A stretch of 36,598 nt of DNA from Candidatus Magasanikiibacteriota bacterium (GCA_009694865.1 SICD01000007.1:1-36598); one strand, 5' to 3'; positions 15,664-25,285 are shown, counted from the stretch's first letter. Translations and numbers: made by a program. Notes: generated by a model not told the origin, from the letters alone.

Positions 15664-18600
15664 TTATTGTTTGTAACCGGTGCCGGCGGGAATGAGGCGG
15701 CCGATGATGACGTTTTCTTTGAGACCTTCGAGATAATCGATTTTGCCAGTGGAGGCGGTGTTAATGAGAATGCGGGCGGTTTCTTGGAACGACGCGGCGG
15801 AGAGGAAGCTTTGGGTAGACAGCGCGACTTTGCTGATGCCAAGAAGTAATTCCCGCGCGGTGGCCAATTTGCCGCCGTCTTTTTTAACCGGGCGGTTAGA
15901 AAAATCCAGTTGTGATTTTTCGACAATTTCGCCGGGGAGAAGATCGGTATCGCCGGCATCTTCCACATACACGCGGCTAAACATTTGGCGAATAACCAGT
16001 TCCACGTGTTTGTCGTTAACTTTCTGGCCTTGGGAGGAATAAATATTTTGCACTTCCTGCAAAATATAGCGCTGAACGGCGGCCCGGTCCCGCAACTCAA
16101 ATAGTTCTTGAAGGTGAATACTGCCGTCAGTTAGCTGTTGACCTTTCGTAACCACGTCATCGGTTTTAACCAAAAGTTTATAGCCGAGCGGAATAATATA
16201 TTCCTGAATACGAGGACCTTCGTAAACGAGCGTAACCGTATTTTTGACAATGTTAACCTGACCCTCGTACTTGGCTTTAATTTCTTCTCCGCTGGTGCCG
16301 CGCACAACTAGTGTTTCGTCTTTGGCAACGTGAGCGCCCTCTTTCACCATAATTTCATCCTCGGCTTTGCATTTAATTTTCATTTCGTCCATGCCTTCAA
16401 ATTTAATTTTAATTATTTTTTGCCCCCGCCGGCCTTCAAAAATCTTTTTTCCAGAAGGCGAAGTAACAATTTTGCCATCCGCGTTTTCTATTTCCACCGT
16501 GCCCGCTACTTCCGAGAGAACAGCTTGATGTTTGGGGGTACGCACTTCAAATAATTCTTCTACGCGCGGCAAACCTTGGGTAATATCGCCACCGGCGACG
16601 CCACCAGTGTGGAAGGTGCGTAGCGTGAGCTGGGTACCGGGTTCACCGATGCTCTGGGCCGCGACAATACCGACGGCGGTGCCAAATTCCACCGGCTTGT
16701 TGCTGGATAAATCAAAACCATAACATTTGCGGCAAACCCCCTTAGACATTCGACAGTGTAAAATGGTGCGCACGTGGACCAACGTGACGCCTTTCCCTTC
16801 AATCAAACGAGCGGCTTGGTCATCAATGGCTTCGCCAGCTTTTACGATAATTTTGCCATCGGCCTCAACATTGGCCAACACATACCGACCCCACACTCGA
16901 TCGGCTAATTTTTCACCCATAATTTTGGATTGCTCTTCGGTAAAAATTTCACCAATATTCTCACCGCAATCTTCTTGGGACACAATCACATCTTGCGACA
17001 CATCTACCAAGCGACGGGTAAGATAACCGGCGTTGGCGGTACGCAGGGCTGTATCGGACAGACCTTTGCGGGTACCGTGCGAGGAGATAAAGAATTCCAA
17101 CACATTAAACCCTTCTTTGTAATTGCCTTTAATGGGGAGTTCAATAATGTCACCGGAGGGCGAAACCACCAAACCCTTCATACCCATAACTTGGCCGAGT
17201 TGACCGTAGGTACCGCGCGCGCCCGAATCGATCATGGCATACACCGGACCATTTTTATCGAGAATGGTTTTGTTGTTGGCCATAATTTTTTCTTTCGTTT
17301 CGGTCCAGATCTCTATAATTTTGGCGTGACGTTCGCCTTGGGTTAATAAACCATCGCGAAACTGCTCTTCCATTTGTTGAATTTGAGCGTCACCCTCGGC
17401 AATGAGCCCGGGCTTTTCTTTAATTTCTGGGAAATCGTTCATACCTAAGGAGTAGCCGGACTTGGTAACATAGCGATAACCCAAATTCTTAAGTTCATCT
17501 AGAAAGACGGCGGTGATTTCCTGTCCATAGAGTTCCAGACACCAGCGAATGGTGCTAGCGAGTTTTTTAACGCCAATGGTTTCGTTGAGGAAGGGAAGTT
17601 TGCCGGGGATCACTTCGTTAAATAAGATGCGACCGATGGAAGTTTCCACGATGTGATTCTGACCTTCGGGAAATTTATCCATTGAAGTGAAGCGAACCTT
17701 GATACGCTCATGGAGGGTAATAACACGAACTTTGTAGGCCAGCTTGGCCTCTTTTTCGTTCGAGAAAAAACGCTTTACTTCAGCCGTGTCGGTGGGATTG
17801 TATTTGGTAAGATAAAAACAGCCAAGCGCAATATCTTGCTTAGGCGTAATAACCGGCTGGCCGGTGGCGGGCTTTAACAGATTTTTTTCCGCGGCCATTA
17901 AATTCTCGGCTTCGGCGCGAGCTTCGGCTGTGAGCGGCAAGTGCACGGCCATTTGGTCGCCATCAAAGTCCGCGTTAAAGGCGGTACAAACTAACGGGTG
18001 TAGTTGAATGGCCTTGCCTTCTACCAGGCGGGGGTGAAAGGCCTGGATGCCGAGACGGTGCAAAGTAGGCGCGCGGTTAAGAAGGACGCGTGTGGTTTTG
18101 GTCAGTTCTTCCAAAATGTCCCACACCTCGTCGGCTTCGGATTCAATAAATCGGCTGGCGCTGCGAACGTTGTGAGCCAATTCACGGCGAATAATTTCCC
18201 CCATTATGAAAGGCTTGAATAATTCCAAAGCCATGCGCTTGGGGAGACCACATTCATCAATATTAAGCTGGGGGCCAACGACAATAACGGAGCGGCCAGA
18301 ATAGTCCACGCGTTTACCGAGTAGATTTTGGCGGAAGCGACCTTGCTTGCCTTTAAGGATGTCAGCGAGGGAGCGTAGTTGGCGTTTTTGGCCGGTGGAG
18401 GCGGTAACGGTTTTGGAATGACGGGCGCTGTTGTCGATGAGGGCATCCACCGCTTCCTGCAACATGCGTTTTTCGTTGCGGCAAATTACTTCGGGAGCGT
18501 CGAGCTCCAAAAGACGACGCAGACGGTTATTGCGATTGATAACGCGGCGATACAAATCATTCAAATCGGAGGTGGCAAAACGGCCGCCATCGAGCGCGAC

Positions 18601-19536
18601 CATAGGGCGCAGGTCGGGGGGGATGACGGGAATATTTTTAAGAATCATCCACTCGGGGCGAATTTTGTTGACCAACAAACTTTTGAGGAGTTTTTTGCGA
18701 CGGATAATGCGCTCTAGCTTGGTGCCTTTAACGTGCAGTTGTTCCTCGTTTAATTTATTAACCGTTTCTTCCAAGTTAATGCGAGAGAGTAGATTATAAA
18801 TACCTTCGGCGCCAATGGAGGCCTCAAAAAGATGGCCGTAACGCAGTGACAATTCCTGATAACGATTTTCGGAAATAATGTGCATGACTTGGAGTTCCTT
18901 GAGTTCTTTTTCCGCGGCCCCAAAATCTTGCTCTAAAGCTTTTTTCTTACGTTCGGTTTCTTCCTGAATTTTTTCTAAAGCGCTGGCCGTGGCCTTGGCA
19001 TCTTGGGCCTTCTGGACAGCTTGCGTATGTTCATTTTCAATTTGTTTTTTCTTGCTTTTAAATTCTTGGCGCAAAAGTTCGGAGGTTTGTTTTTTACCGT
19101 CTTCGTCTACTTTAGTAATAACAAACGCGGCAAAATAGATAACTTTCTCCAGCGCCTGCGCGCCCAAATCCAGAATAAGCCCAACTTTAGACGGCACCGA
19201 ACGCAAAAACCAAATGTGCGAAGCGGGAGCGACGAGTTCAATGTGGCCCATGCGTTCGCGGCGAACCAGCGAGTGCGTGACTTCCACGCCGCACTTATCA
19301 CACACAATGCCTTTGTAACGAATTTTTTTATATTTGCCGCAATAACATTCCCAGTCTTTGGTGGGGCCGAAAATTTCTTCGGCAAAAAGACCGCCTTTTT
19401 CCGGTTTTTGGGTGCGGTAGTTAATGGTTTCGGGCTTACTGACTTCGCCGTAGCTCCAGCCACGAATAACTTCGGGGCTGGCGAGCTTAAGGCGAATAGC
19501 GTCGAAGTTCATGGAGTGCATTTGGTCGCGAGGCAT
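15664..19536 (-). CDS. rpoC: DNA-directed RNA polymerase beta' subunit
   Basis: 1290 residues. Together with beta it forms the catalytic core of RNA polymerase. The N-terminal zinc site is C64, C66, C79, C82; the catalytic [12 protein letters not shown] is at 521-532, whose three Asp bind Mg. The second zinc site is visible in [17 protein letters not shown]. The trigger-loop/bridge-helix regions and the C-terminus ([10 protein letters not shown]) are intact. Residues about 130-215 form a long charged coiled coil, larger than the matching region of E. coli. No Shine-Dalgarno site; the first ATG at 19536 is the simplest start, with M6 and M9 as alternatives. It is downstream of rpoB on the same strand but separated from it by a foreign-looking small gene and repeats. 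Confidence 0.98.
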   Translation of the reverse strand: MPRDQMHSMNFDAIRLKLASPEVIRGWSYGEVSKPETINYRTQKPEKGGLFAEEIFGPTKDWECYCGKYKKIRYKGIVCDKCGVEVTHSLVRRERMGHIELVAPASHIWFLRSVPSKVGLILDLGAQALEKVIYFAAFVITKVDEDGKKQTSELLRQEFKSKKKQIENEHTQAVQKAQDAKATASALEKIQEETERKKKALEQDFGAAEKELKELQVMHIISENRYQELSLRYGHLFEASIGAEGIYNLLSRINLEETVNKLNEEQLHVKGTKLERIIRRKKLLKSLLVNKIRPEWMILKNIPVIPPDLRPMVALDGGRFATSDLNDLYRRVINRNNRLRRLLELDAPEVICRNEKRMLQEAVDALIDNSARHSKTVTASTGQKRQLRSLADILKGKQGRFRQNLLGKRVDYSGRSVIVVGPQLNIDECGLPKRMALELFKPFIMGEIIRRELAHNVRSASRFIESEADEVWDILEELTKTTRVLLNRAPTLHRLGIQAFHPRLVEGKAIQLHPLVCTAFNADFDGDQMAVHLPLTAEARAEAENLMAAEKNLLKPATGQPVITPKQDIALGCFYLTKYNPTDTAEVKRFFSNEKEAKLAYKVRVITLHERIKVRFTSMDKFPEGQNHIVETSIGRILFNEVIPGKLPFLNETIGVKKLASTIRWCLELYGQEITAVFLDELKNLGYRYVTKSGYSLGMNDFPEIKEKPGLIAEGDAQIQQMEEQFRDGLLTQGERHAKIIEIWTETKEKIMANNKTILDKNGPVYAMIDSGARGTYGQLGQVMGMKGLVVSPSGDIIELPIKGNYKEGFNVLEFFISSHGTRKGLSDTALRTANAGYLTRRLVDVSQDVIVSQEDCGENIGEIFTEEQSKIMGEKLADRVWGRYVLANVEADGKIIVKAGEAIDDQAARLIEGKGVTLVHVRTILHCRMSKGVCRKCYGFDLSSNKPVEFGTAVGIVAAQSIGEPGTQLTLRTFHTGGVAGGDITQGLPRVEELFEVRTPKHQAVLSEVAGTVEIENADGKIVTSPSGKKIFEGRRGQKIIKIKFEGMDEMKIKCKAEDEIMVKEGAHVAKDETLVVRGTSGEEIKAKYEGQVNIVKNTVTLVYEGPRIQEYIIPLGYKLLVKTDDVVTKGQQLTDGSIHLQELFELRDRAAVQRYILQEVQNIYSSQGQKVNDKHVELVIRQMFSRVYVEDAGDTDLLPGEIVEKSQLDFSNRPVKKDGGKLATARELLLGISKVALSTQSFLSAASFQETARILINTASTGKIDYLEGLKENVIIGRLIPAGTGYKQ

Positions 19537-19542
19537 AAGGGA

Positions 19543-19616
19543 GTTTATTAGTTTATTGGTTTATTGGTTTATTGGTGGTGGTATCCCCCCCTCGAGGGGG
19601 TGGTAGTGGGGGTGTG
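19543..19616. repeat. tandem TTTATTGG octamers next to a GC-rich hairpin
   Basis: Four imperfect copies of an eight-base unit (19543-19576), then the hairpin CCCCCTCGAGGGGG with G-rich tail. It fills the gap between rpoC and the small membrane gene. Confidence 0.65.
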
Positions 19617-19651
19617 AGGCCCCAAACGTCGCGTTTACTGACTTAACTGGA

Positions 19652-20215
19652 TCATTTGTTATTTACTATTTGTGGATATTTTTTCCTGAACGCATCTGAA
19701 AACTCACATTCCCCCATACAATCTGGCTTCCAATAATCGTACTCGCCTTCTCTTTTTCCAAACATAAACCCTTCGCTCATGCCGTCTCTAAATATCGCAT
19801 CAACTCCGTACCATTCTCCAATATTCTCTGGTATTGTGATGAGAAGAGAAATTAAATTAATTTGTTTCTCATTATAATAGTCCATGTATGGACTAATTAA
19901 TTTTTTCTCTAAATTTATTTTCTCTAATCTCCCCTGTTCAGTATTAAATAATAAGCCTGGTCTGGCATACACTACTACTGGCAGCTTAATACTATCTGAC
20001 GTATTCAAAGTTTTTGTAGATACTGGTTGTGTCGTTACTTTCAGGCCAATATTTTCCTGCTTAAGTTGATCGATTTGTTGTTCTAATTTTTGTTCCCTAA
20101 CATTATAATCGGCTCGTTGCCAAAAATAAACGCCCCCGCCTGCTATGCAGACAGCAATGGTAGTTGTTAGGCAAATCTTCCACACAACTTTAGAGTTTGA
20201 GATGCTTTGTTCCAT
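19652..20215 (-). CDS. membrane-anchored protein inserted between rpoB and rpoC (187 aa)
   Basis: Residues 11-29 form one hydrophobic helix, followed by a coiled-coil-like segment (REQKLEQQIDQLKQENIGLK, about 36-55). An extracytoplasmic domain follows with two closely spaced Cys (PDCMGEC, near 166-171), possibly a disulphide or metal site. I do not recognise the family. It lies in the rpoBC interval on the same strand and may be cotranscribed, but its function is probably unrelated. No Shine-Dalgarno site. Confidence 0.75.
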   Translation of the reverse strand: MEQSISNSKVVWKICLTTTIAVCIAGGGVYFWQRADYNVREQKLEQQIDQLKQENIGLKVTTQPVSTKTLNTSDSIKLPVVVYARPGLLFNTEQGRLEKINLEKKLISPYMDYYNEKQINLISLLITIPENIGEWYGVDAIFRDGMSEGFMFGKREGEYDYWKPDCMGECEFSDAFRKKYPQIVNNK

Positions 20216-20246
20216 AATTTTGAGTGTCCTAAATTTTTGCGAACCG

Positions 20247-20341
20247 GACAGAGATTCCTCCTTCGTCGTCGGAATGACAGTTGAGTGACCGGCGACGCAT
20301 AGGGCTTACACCCCCCGTGAGCCCCCCTCGAGGGGGGATTG
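20247..20341. repeat. half TCATTCCGAG repeat and GC-rich hairpin after rpoB
   Basis: 20247-20280 is an exact 34-base inverse copy of 23884-23917 on the other side of rpoB. 20309-20341 carries CCCCCCTCGAGGGGGG. Both lie in the 180-base gap between rpoB and the small membrane gene. Confidence 0.8.
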
Positions 20342-20395
20342 CCGCCACCTCGCCTTTTCGCACTTTCGCAATTTTCGCATTTCGCACATTATTAT

Positions 20396-23300
20396 CTATT
20401 TCTGACTTGGCATCTCAACCGTCTGTTCCCCAGACTCAAGACGACGCTGCTTTTCTTCTTCCGCTTTTATTTCTTCGGCCGGGCGATATTCGCCGGATTC
20501 GCTCTTACGGAGTAGTTCCACGTCGAGCCCCAGGCCTTTCAACTCACGGACTAACACATTAAATGATTCGGGGATATTTACTTTGTTGACCGGTTCACCC
20601 TTGATGATAGCCTCGTAAGCTTTGGAGCGACCTTGCACATCATCGGATTTGATAGTGAGCATTTCTTGGAGCGTGTGCGCGGCGCCATAGGCTTCCAGCG
20701 CCCACACTTCCATTTCTCCAAAACGCTGGCCGCCAAACTGGGCTTTACCCCCCAAAGGCTGTTGAGTAATAAGCGAGTACGGGCCAATGGAGCGCTGGTG
20801 GATTTTATCTTCCACCATGTGGTTCAATTTCAACATGTAATTATAGCCGATGGTAGTTTTATGATCAAACGGTTCGCCGGTGCGACCATCAAACAGCTGT
20901 ACCTGACCGCTTAAGGGCAAACCGGCTTTGGCAAGTTCGCCTTTAATTTGATCTTCATTAATACCGTTTAAGACCGGAGTGGCCACGCGGTACTGGAGAG
21001 CGTTAGCGGCGAGGCCCAGATGCGTTTCAAGCAGTTGCCCCAAGTTCATACGCGAAATTACTCCTAAAGGAGAAAGAATTATATCAACCGGTGTACCGTC
21101 TTCTAGAAATGGCAAATCGGATACTGGTACCACGCGGGAAACCACCCCCTTATTACCGTGGCGACCAGCCATTTTGTCGCCTACCTGAATTTTGCGCAAA
21201 TCGGCCACCGTAACCTGCACTTGCTTAATAACGCCCGGTTCGAGTTTATCGCCATTTTCGGCGGAGAAAATTTTAACGTCAATAACTTTGCCATGTTCGC
21301 CATGTTCTAAATAAAGCGATGAGTCGCGCACATCGCGCGCTTTGTCGCCGAATATGGCGCGAAGCAAACGCTCTTCCGCCGAGAGTTCGGTTTCGCCTTT
21401 GGGGGTAATTTTACCCGCCAAAATATCGCCGCTTTTTACTTCGGCGCCAATGCGAATAATGCCTTCGCTGTCCAGATTCTTTAATTTTTCTTCACTGACA
21501 TTCGGGATATCGGAAGTTATGACTTCTGGACCAAGCTTGGTTTCGCAGACATCAATGGTGTAGTCTTCAATGTGAATGGAGCTGTAACGATCTTTTTGCA
21601 CAATGCGCTCCGACAGAATGACCGCGTCTTCATAATTAAACCCATCCCACACCATGTAGGCGACCAGAACATTTTGGCCAAGCGCCAATTCACCATCCCG
21701 AATCGCGGGACCATCGGACAGCGGGTCACCGCGCTTTACTTTTTGCCCCACATCAACGGTGGGGTGCTGGTTAATACAGGTGGAGGCATTAGAGCGGTTA
21801 AATTTGTTGAGAGTGTATTTGTGTTCGGTGCCTTTTTTGGTCGTGAGGGTAATTTGGCCTCCGTCCATGGCGGTAATTTCACCGTCTTCGGGCGCGACCA
21901 CCATTTGCCCAGAATAATGCGCGGCGGCTTTTTCCAGACCAGTTCCCACAATGGGCGGCTGGGGCGAAATACAGGGCACGGCTTGGCGCTGCATGTTGGT
22001 ACCCATGAGGGCGCGCGTCGCGTCGTCGTGTTCTAAAAAAGGAATGCAGGAGGTTGCGATGGAAACAATTTGATTGGAATCGACGTCTACGTATTCTAAA
22101 TCAACTGTGGTTGAAACACCGGGGTTCCCGTGGACACGGGCGGGGACGCGCTCATCTTTAAAATAACCCCGTTCATCTACCGCCACGTTCGCCGTGGTGG
22201 TAATAACCCTTTCTTCTTTAAAAGAATTGAGATACAAAACTTCGTTAGTGACACGTGGTTTTACCGGAATAGCGAGAAGCTGGCTTTTGGCTAATTTTTT
22301 AGCAACCTCGGCGGTAATCGCGGTGCCATCAGCCAGGCCTTCCACTACACCGCGGAGAATTTCACCGGCGGTGAGTTTAGGATCGTTGGCCACTTCGCGG
22401 AGCACTTTGCGATAGGGGGTTTCAATAAAACCAAATTCATTAATACGCGCGAAACTAGACAGGTGGTTGACCAAACCAATGTTTGGACCTTCCGGGGTGG
22501 CAATGGGGCAAATGCGGCCGTAGTGGGTGGTGTGCACGTCGCGCACTTCAAACCCGGCGCGATCGCGGGATAGTCCACCCGGACCTAAGGCCGAGAGGCG
22601 ACGTTTGTGCTCCAATTCGGCGAGCGGGTTGGTTTGATCCATGAATTGACTAAGCTGGGAGCTCATGAAAAATTCACGAATCGCGCTAGTTACCGGCCGA
22701 GCGTTAATGAGTTTGTTGGGGGTGAGCTGTTCTACTTCATAGGTACTCATGCGATCCTTAATAATGCGCTCCATGCGCGCCAAGCCCACCCGGAAACGAT
22801 TTTGCGTCAATTCTCCTACCGCGCGCACGCGACGGTTGCCCAGGTGATCCACGTCATCGGGCTCATCTTGAGAAATGTTAAGACGCACTACTTCTTTAAG
22901 TACTAATAATAATTTTTCAGCGGACAAAACTCGATTTTCTTTTTTGTCGTAATCTTCGGCCATGTAACCGAGATCAAATTTGGTATTAAATTTATACACA
23001 CCCACGCGACCCAAATCGTAACGATCAAAATTAAAGAACATGGCATAAATAAGACTTTTGGCATTGTCGGCCGTGGCCAAATCACCGGGACGAATACGCT
23101 TATAAACTTCAATCAGACCTTCGTCGATGGTTTTGGCCAAATCTTTTTTAATAGTCGCGTCAACATAATCGATGTGCGGGTGGTTGTTAACGGCTTTAAA
23201 GCTAGCAAGAATTTGCTCGTCGTTTTCGTAGCCAAAAGCACGCAACAGCGAGGTGGCGGCGATTTTACGTTTTCTGTCAACTTTAATCCAAATAACGCCA

Positions 23301-23827
23301 TTTTGGTCGGTTTCAATTTCAATCCACGCGCCGCGGTTGGGGATAATTTTGGCTCCGTAGTAGCGCCGACCGCGCACATTTTCCGCGGTAAAAAAAGCGC
23401 CAGCCGAACGAATGAGCTGGGAAACCACCACGCGTTCAATACCATTCACTACAAAAGTTCCCCGTTCCGTCATGGCCGGAACATCGCCTAAATAAATTTC
23501 TTGGGTTTTGCTGGACTTGGTTTTGTTGTTTACCAAGCGGGCGTTGACGCGCAGGGGAGATTCAAAGGTTATGTTGCGTTGTCGGCAGGTGACTTCGTCA
23601 AAACGCGGTTCATCCAAATAGTATTCTTCCAGATGCAGTTCTAAATCGCGGCCGCTAAAATCGGTAATGGGAGAAACTTCTTCAAATAATTCTTTGATGC
23701 CAAATTTTAAAAACCAATCGTAAGAATTTTTTTGAATTTCAATTAAGTCGGGCGTTGGCGCGGGGGGGCGACCGGTAAAAAATACCCGTTCGGTACTGGT
23801 GGGTTTTTGTTGCTTGAATGTTGGCAT
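20396..23827 (-). CDS. rpoB: DNA-directed RNA polymerase beta subunit
   Basis: 1143 residues from the ATG at 23827 (MPTFKQQKP). The frame extends 21 codons further upstream, but that stretch overlaps a palindromic repeat and has no family similarity, so the shorter start is chosen. The rifampicin region reads SSQLSQFMDQTNPLAELEHKRRLSALGPGGLSRDRAG-like, with the usual sensitive residues Q, D, H and S in place. Other beta signatures: TPEGPNIGLVNHL, GRHGNKGV, HMVEDKIHQRS and GGKAQFGGQRFGEMEVWALEAYGA. The length is on the short side, as in other reduced genomes. Expression starts at a strong promoter about 350 bases upstream and passes a terminator-like leader, which suggests attenuation. No Shine-Dalgarno site. 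Confidence 0.98.
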   Translation of the reverse strand: MPTFKQQKPTSTERVFFTGRPPAPTPDLIEIQKNSYDWFLKFGIKELFEEVSPITDFSGRDLELHLEEYYLDEPRFDEVTCRQRNITFESPLRVNARLVNNKTKSSKTQEIYLGDVPAMTERGTFVVNGIERVVVSQLIRSAGAFFTAENVRGRRYYGAKIIPNRGAWIEIETDQNGVIWIKVDRKRKIAATSLLRAFGYENDEQILASFKAVNNHPHIDYVDATIKKDLAKTIDEGLIEVYKRIRPGDLATADNAKSLIYAMFFNFDRYDLGRVGVYKFNTKFDLGYMAEDYDKKENRVLSAEKLLLVLKEVVRLNISQDEPDDVDHLGNRRVRAVGELTQNRFRVGLARMERIIKDRMSTYEVEQLTPNKLINARPVTSAIREFFMSSQLSQFMDQTNPLAELEHKRRLSALGPGGLSRDRAGFEVRDVHTTHYGRICPIATPEGPNIGLVNHLSSFARINEFGFIETPYRKVLREVANDPKLTAGEILRGVVEGLADGTAITAEVAKKLAKSQLLAIPVKPRVTNEVLYLNSFKEERVITTTANVAVDERGYFKDERVPARVHGNPGVSTTVDLEYVDVDSNQIVSIATSCIPFLEHDDATRALMGTNMQRQAVPCISPQPPIVGTGLEKAAAHYSGQMVVAPEDGEITAMDGGQITLTTKKGTEHKYTLNKFNRSNASTCINQHPTVDVGQKVKRGDPLSDGPAIRDGELALGQNVLVAYMVWDGFNYEDAVILSERIVQKDRYSSIHIEDYTIDVCETKLGPEVITSDIPNVSEEKLKNLDSEGIIRIGAEVKSGDILAGKITPKGETELSAEERLLRAIFGDKARDVRDSSLYLEHGEHGKVIDVKIFSAENGDKLEPGVIKQVQVTVADLRKIQVGDKMAGRHGNKGVVSRVVPVSDLPFLEDGTPVDIILSPLGVISRMNLGQLLETHLGLAANALQYRVATPVLNGINEDQIKGELAKAGLPLSGQVQLFDGRTGEPFDHKTTIGYNYMLKLNHMVEDKIHQRSIGPYSLITQQPLGGKAQFGGQRFGEMEVWALEAYGAAHTLQEMLTIKSDDVQGRSKAYEAIIKGEPVNKVNIPESFNVLVRELKGLGLDVELLRKSESGEYRPAEEIKAEEEKQRRLESGEQTVEMPSQK

Positions 23828-23883
23828 AAAAACGTTAGGTGAAAGTAAAAAGGTGTAAAGGTGAAAGGGTGGTGGACAGCTGG

Positions 23884-23984
23884 CTGTCATTCCGACGACG
23901 AAGGAGGAATCTCTGTCTCAATTCGCCGATTGTTGTACGGGACAGAGATCCCTCGTCGGCCGCGAGGCCTCGCTCGGGATGACA
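23884..23984. repeat. full TCATTCCGAG-family repeat in the rpoB leader
   Basis: Outer arms TGTCATTCCGA and CGGGATGACA; inner arms AATCTCTGTC and GACAGAGAT. On the minus strand it would fold as a large hairpin between the leader terminator and the rpoB start. Confidence 0.8.
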
Positions 23985-24004
23985 ACCTCCAGTAGTTATA
24001 AAAC

Positions 24005-24033
24005 AAAAAAATCCCGGCAACAAAGTGTTCGGG
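24005..24033 (-). terminator. intrinsic terminator/attenuator in the rpoB leader
   Basis: Minus strand CCCGAACA-CTT-TGTT-G-CCGGG then ATTTTTTT. It lies about 180 bases before the rpoB ATG, so it would stop transcripts unless bypassed. Confidence 0.65.
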
Positions 24034-24173
24034 TTAAAAATAATTATTTTTCAGCGAAGCAAAGCGAGGTGGACAGCAATTGGGGCATGAAATTGTTGTT
24101 ACCCCTACCGAGAGCCTCGTTTTAGTTTAAATTAGCTAAAACAGAGCACGCCAGTAGTACGAAGTTTAGACGT
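24005..24173 (-). ncRNA. structured rpoBC leader RNA with pseudoknot (candidate)
   Basis: The 170 bases from the promoter to the terminator contain no ORF worth naming. A CGAGG/CCTCG stem (24115-24119 with 24065-24069) encloses an H-type pseudoknot: GGGG (24102-24105) pairs CCCC (24082-24085), and CAATT (24091-24095) pairs AATTG (24077-24081), extendable by ACA/TGT across one mismatch. A GTTTTAG/CTAAAAC hairpin lies upstream. The leader ends in a T-tailed hairpin. Such layout is typical of ligand- or protein-sensing attenuators, but I do not recognise a known class. Confidence 0.55.
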
Positions 24174-24179
24174 GGCATT

Positions 24180-24208
24180 ATGATACCTTAAAAAAATCAG
24201 TCTGTCAA
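24180..24208 (-). promoter_or_regulatory. strong sigma70-type promoter of rpoBC
   Basis: Minus strand: TTGACA (24203-24208), 17-base spacer, TATCAT (24180-24185). Start expected near 24173. Confidence 0.8.
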
Positions 24209-24301
24209 ACCAGAACGTGGGGACAAGCGATTGTCAAGTGGTGGCTGAATTTTGGCTAACACTAGATAAAATCTGTTACGCTATCAAGTTTGTAAATAAA
24301 C

Positions 24302-24310
24302 TTATCCACA
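24302..24310 (+). promoter_or_regulatory. single consensus DnaA box
   Basis: TTATCCACA, a perfect match to TTATNCACA, in the AT-rich divergent gap between the rpoB promoter and the first GC-rich unit. Only one box was seen, so this is not taken as an origin. Confidence 0.3.
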
Positions 24311-24370
24311 ATTGGAATTTATTTTACCAAATAATTTTTTTACTTGCGGCCATTGAAAAACACGTGCCGC

Positions 24371-24399
24371 TTGACAAATTGACTAATTAGTTGTAAACT
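24371..24399 (+). promoter_or_regulatory. sigma70-type promoter of the GC-rich two-gene unit
   Basis: TTGACA (24371-24376), 17-base spacer, TAAACT (24394-24399). The leader is about 140 bases. Confidence 0.7.
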
Positions 24400-24450
24400 T
24401 AAGCACTCTGAGTTTTTTGATGTTCTTTTTAAAGGCTTTCGGAGTGGTAC

Positions 24451-24489
24451 GGGGTAGAAAATTCGCTAAAATTAGCGCTTTTTCTCCCC
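24451..24489 (+). promoter_or_regulatory. long 5' UTR hairpin before the GC-rich unit
   Basis: GGGG, AGAAAA and CGCTAA on the left pair with TTAGCG, TTTTCT and CCCC on the right. The inner hairpin is followed by CTTTTT, so it could also act as an attenuator. A second hairpin, GTCGCT-ATC-AGCGAC, follows at 24502-24516. Confidence 0.5.
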
Positions 24490-24546
24490 CTTGCCACCCA
24501 AGTCGCTATCAGCGACCCCACCCATTGTTGACTTTTTGGAGCTACC

Positions 24547-24930
24547 ATGAGACCAGAGACCCTGTTACGCATCATCACCCGCAAGGGATGTGTCAATTGT
24601 TGCTACATCCTGATGGTGGGCGACAAAATCGTGCTGGCTCCGTTCGCGAGCCCGGTCGATGGTCTGACCTCACTCGACAGCGCCGTCGAGGGGAATTACC
24701 TCGACGGGGCATACAGCCTCCCGCTCACGGACATGATCGCGGATCTCGCTAGCGGGCGCTCGAGCGTGCTGTCGCCGCCGACCATCGAGTTGATGGGCTC
24801 CCCCCACCCGTGCACGGTGGTGGCCGAGAAGCGCGTCCGCATCGCCATCATGCCGACGACCCCGCGCATCAACGCGATTGCCTGGATCGCCCTGCCCGAG
24901 TGCACGAACAGGATGCGGGCGATGGCCTAG
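24547..24930 (+). CDS. GC-rich orphan protein with Cys motif (127 aa), paralogue A
   Basis: Not recognised. GGAG precedes the ATG by six bases, a real Shine-Dalgarno site. G+C is very high (43 of 60 bases at 24721-24780). The N-terminal part has GCVNCCYILMVG followed by a PF and a GL, a pattern shared with the protein at 25357-25662 (QCGYCRVLMVG...PF...GL). This suggests paralogues with a small Cys-containing fold. The C-terminus has VRIAIMPTTP...IAWIALPEC, also loosely alike. No signal peptide. The spaced Cys could bind metal; inferred. Followed by a 46-residue ORF 36 bases later. Confidence 0.72.
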   Translation: MRPETLLRIITRKGCVNCCYILMVGDKIVLAPFASPVDGLTSLDSAVEGNYLDGAYSLPLTDMIADLASGRSSVLSPPTIELMGSPHPCTVVAEKRVRIAIMPTTPRINAIAWIALPECTNRMRAMA

Positions 24931-24966
24931 ACAACCCCCGCCAAACGCGGGAGAAAGAAGACGGCC

Positions 24967-25107
24967 ATGAACTTCATGACCCGCTTCGGACGAGACAACG
25001 GGCTCGTCGTCCGGCAGGCGCTGGCGACGCTCGCCTACCCGTTCTACTGGGTCGGCGCGAATATCGTCGCATACGTCATCGTCGCTTGCCCCCGCCGTCG
25101 CGACTGA
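24967..25107 (+). CDS. small GC-rich membrane peptide (46 aa)
   Basis: ATG at 24967, TGA at 25105-25107. Basic N-terminus (TRFGRDNG), a hydrophobic span at about residues 17-41 containing FYWVGANIVAYVIV, then CPRRRD. It looks like a single-helix membrane peptide. Its composition matches the gene 36 bases upstream, and both lie between one promoter and one terminator. A weak GGGAG sits about 15 bases before the start. Confidence 0.55.
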   Translation: MNFMTRFGRDNGLVVRQALATLAYPFYWVGANIVAYVIVACPRRRD

Positions 25108-25166
25108 CGCCCCCCCCATCACCCTCAACAAAAGAAAGGCGGGTGGTGTGGCATAGTTCTTTATTC

Positions 25167-25233
25167 AGCAGTTCGCCTCATCATCCCATTCGTTATCATC
25201 AAATTATGATAATGAGCGGGATGGCGAACTGCT
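25167..25233. repeat. long imperfect hairpin in the 3' UTR of the GC-rich unit
   Basis: Arms AGCAGTTCGCC, ATCCC and TTATCAT pair with ATGATAA, GGGAT and GGCGAACTGCT, with one five-base bulge and a six-base loop. It lies between the last stop and the terminator. Confidence 0.6.
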
Positions 25234-25244
25234 TCATAAAATTT

Positions 25245-25274
25245 CCTCCGACACAACGTCGGAGGATTTTTTTT
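25245..25274 (+). terminator. intrinsic terminator of the GC-rich two-gene unit
   Basis: CCTCCGAC-ACAAC-GTCGGAGG followed by ATTTTTTTT. Confidence 0.85.
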
Positions 25275-25285
25275 CCGCAACAGGA

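Noticed and set aside
18890-19150. Intein or insertion in rpoC
   Set aside because: The extra stretch is a charged coiled coil in the position where beta' naturally varies; no intein motifs.
22600-22720. Rifampicin-resistance substitutions in RpoB
   Set aside because: The key residues of the rifampicin region appear to be the sensitive type.
24302-24310. Replication origin at the DnaA box
   Set aside because: Only one perfect box, no cluster and no dnaA or dnaN nearby.
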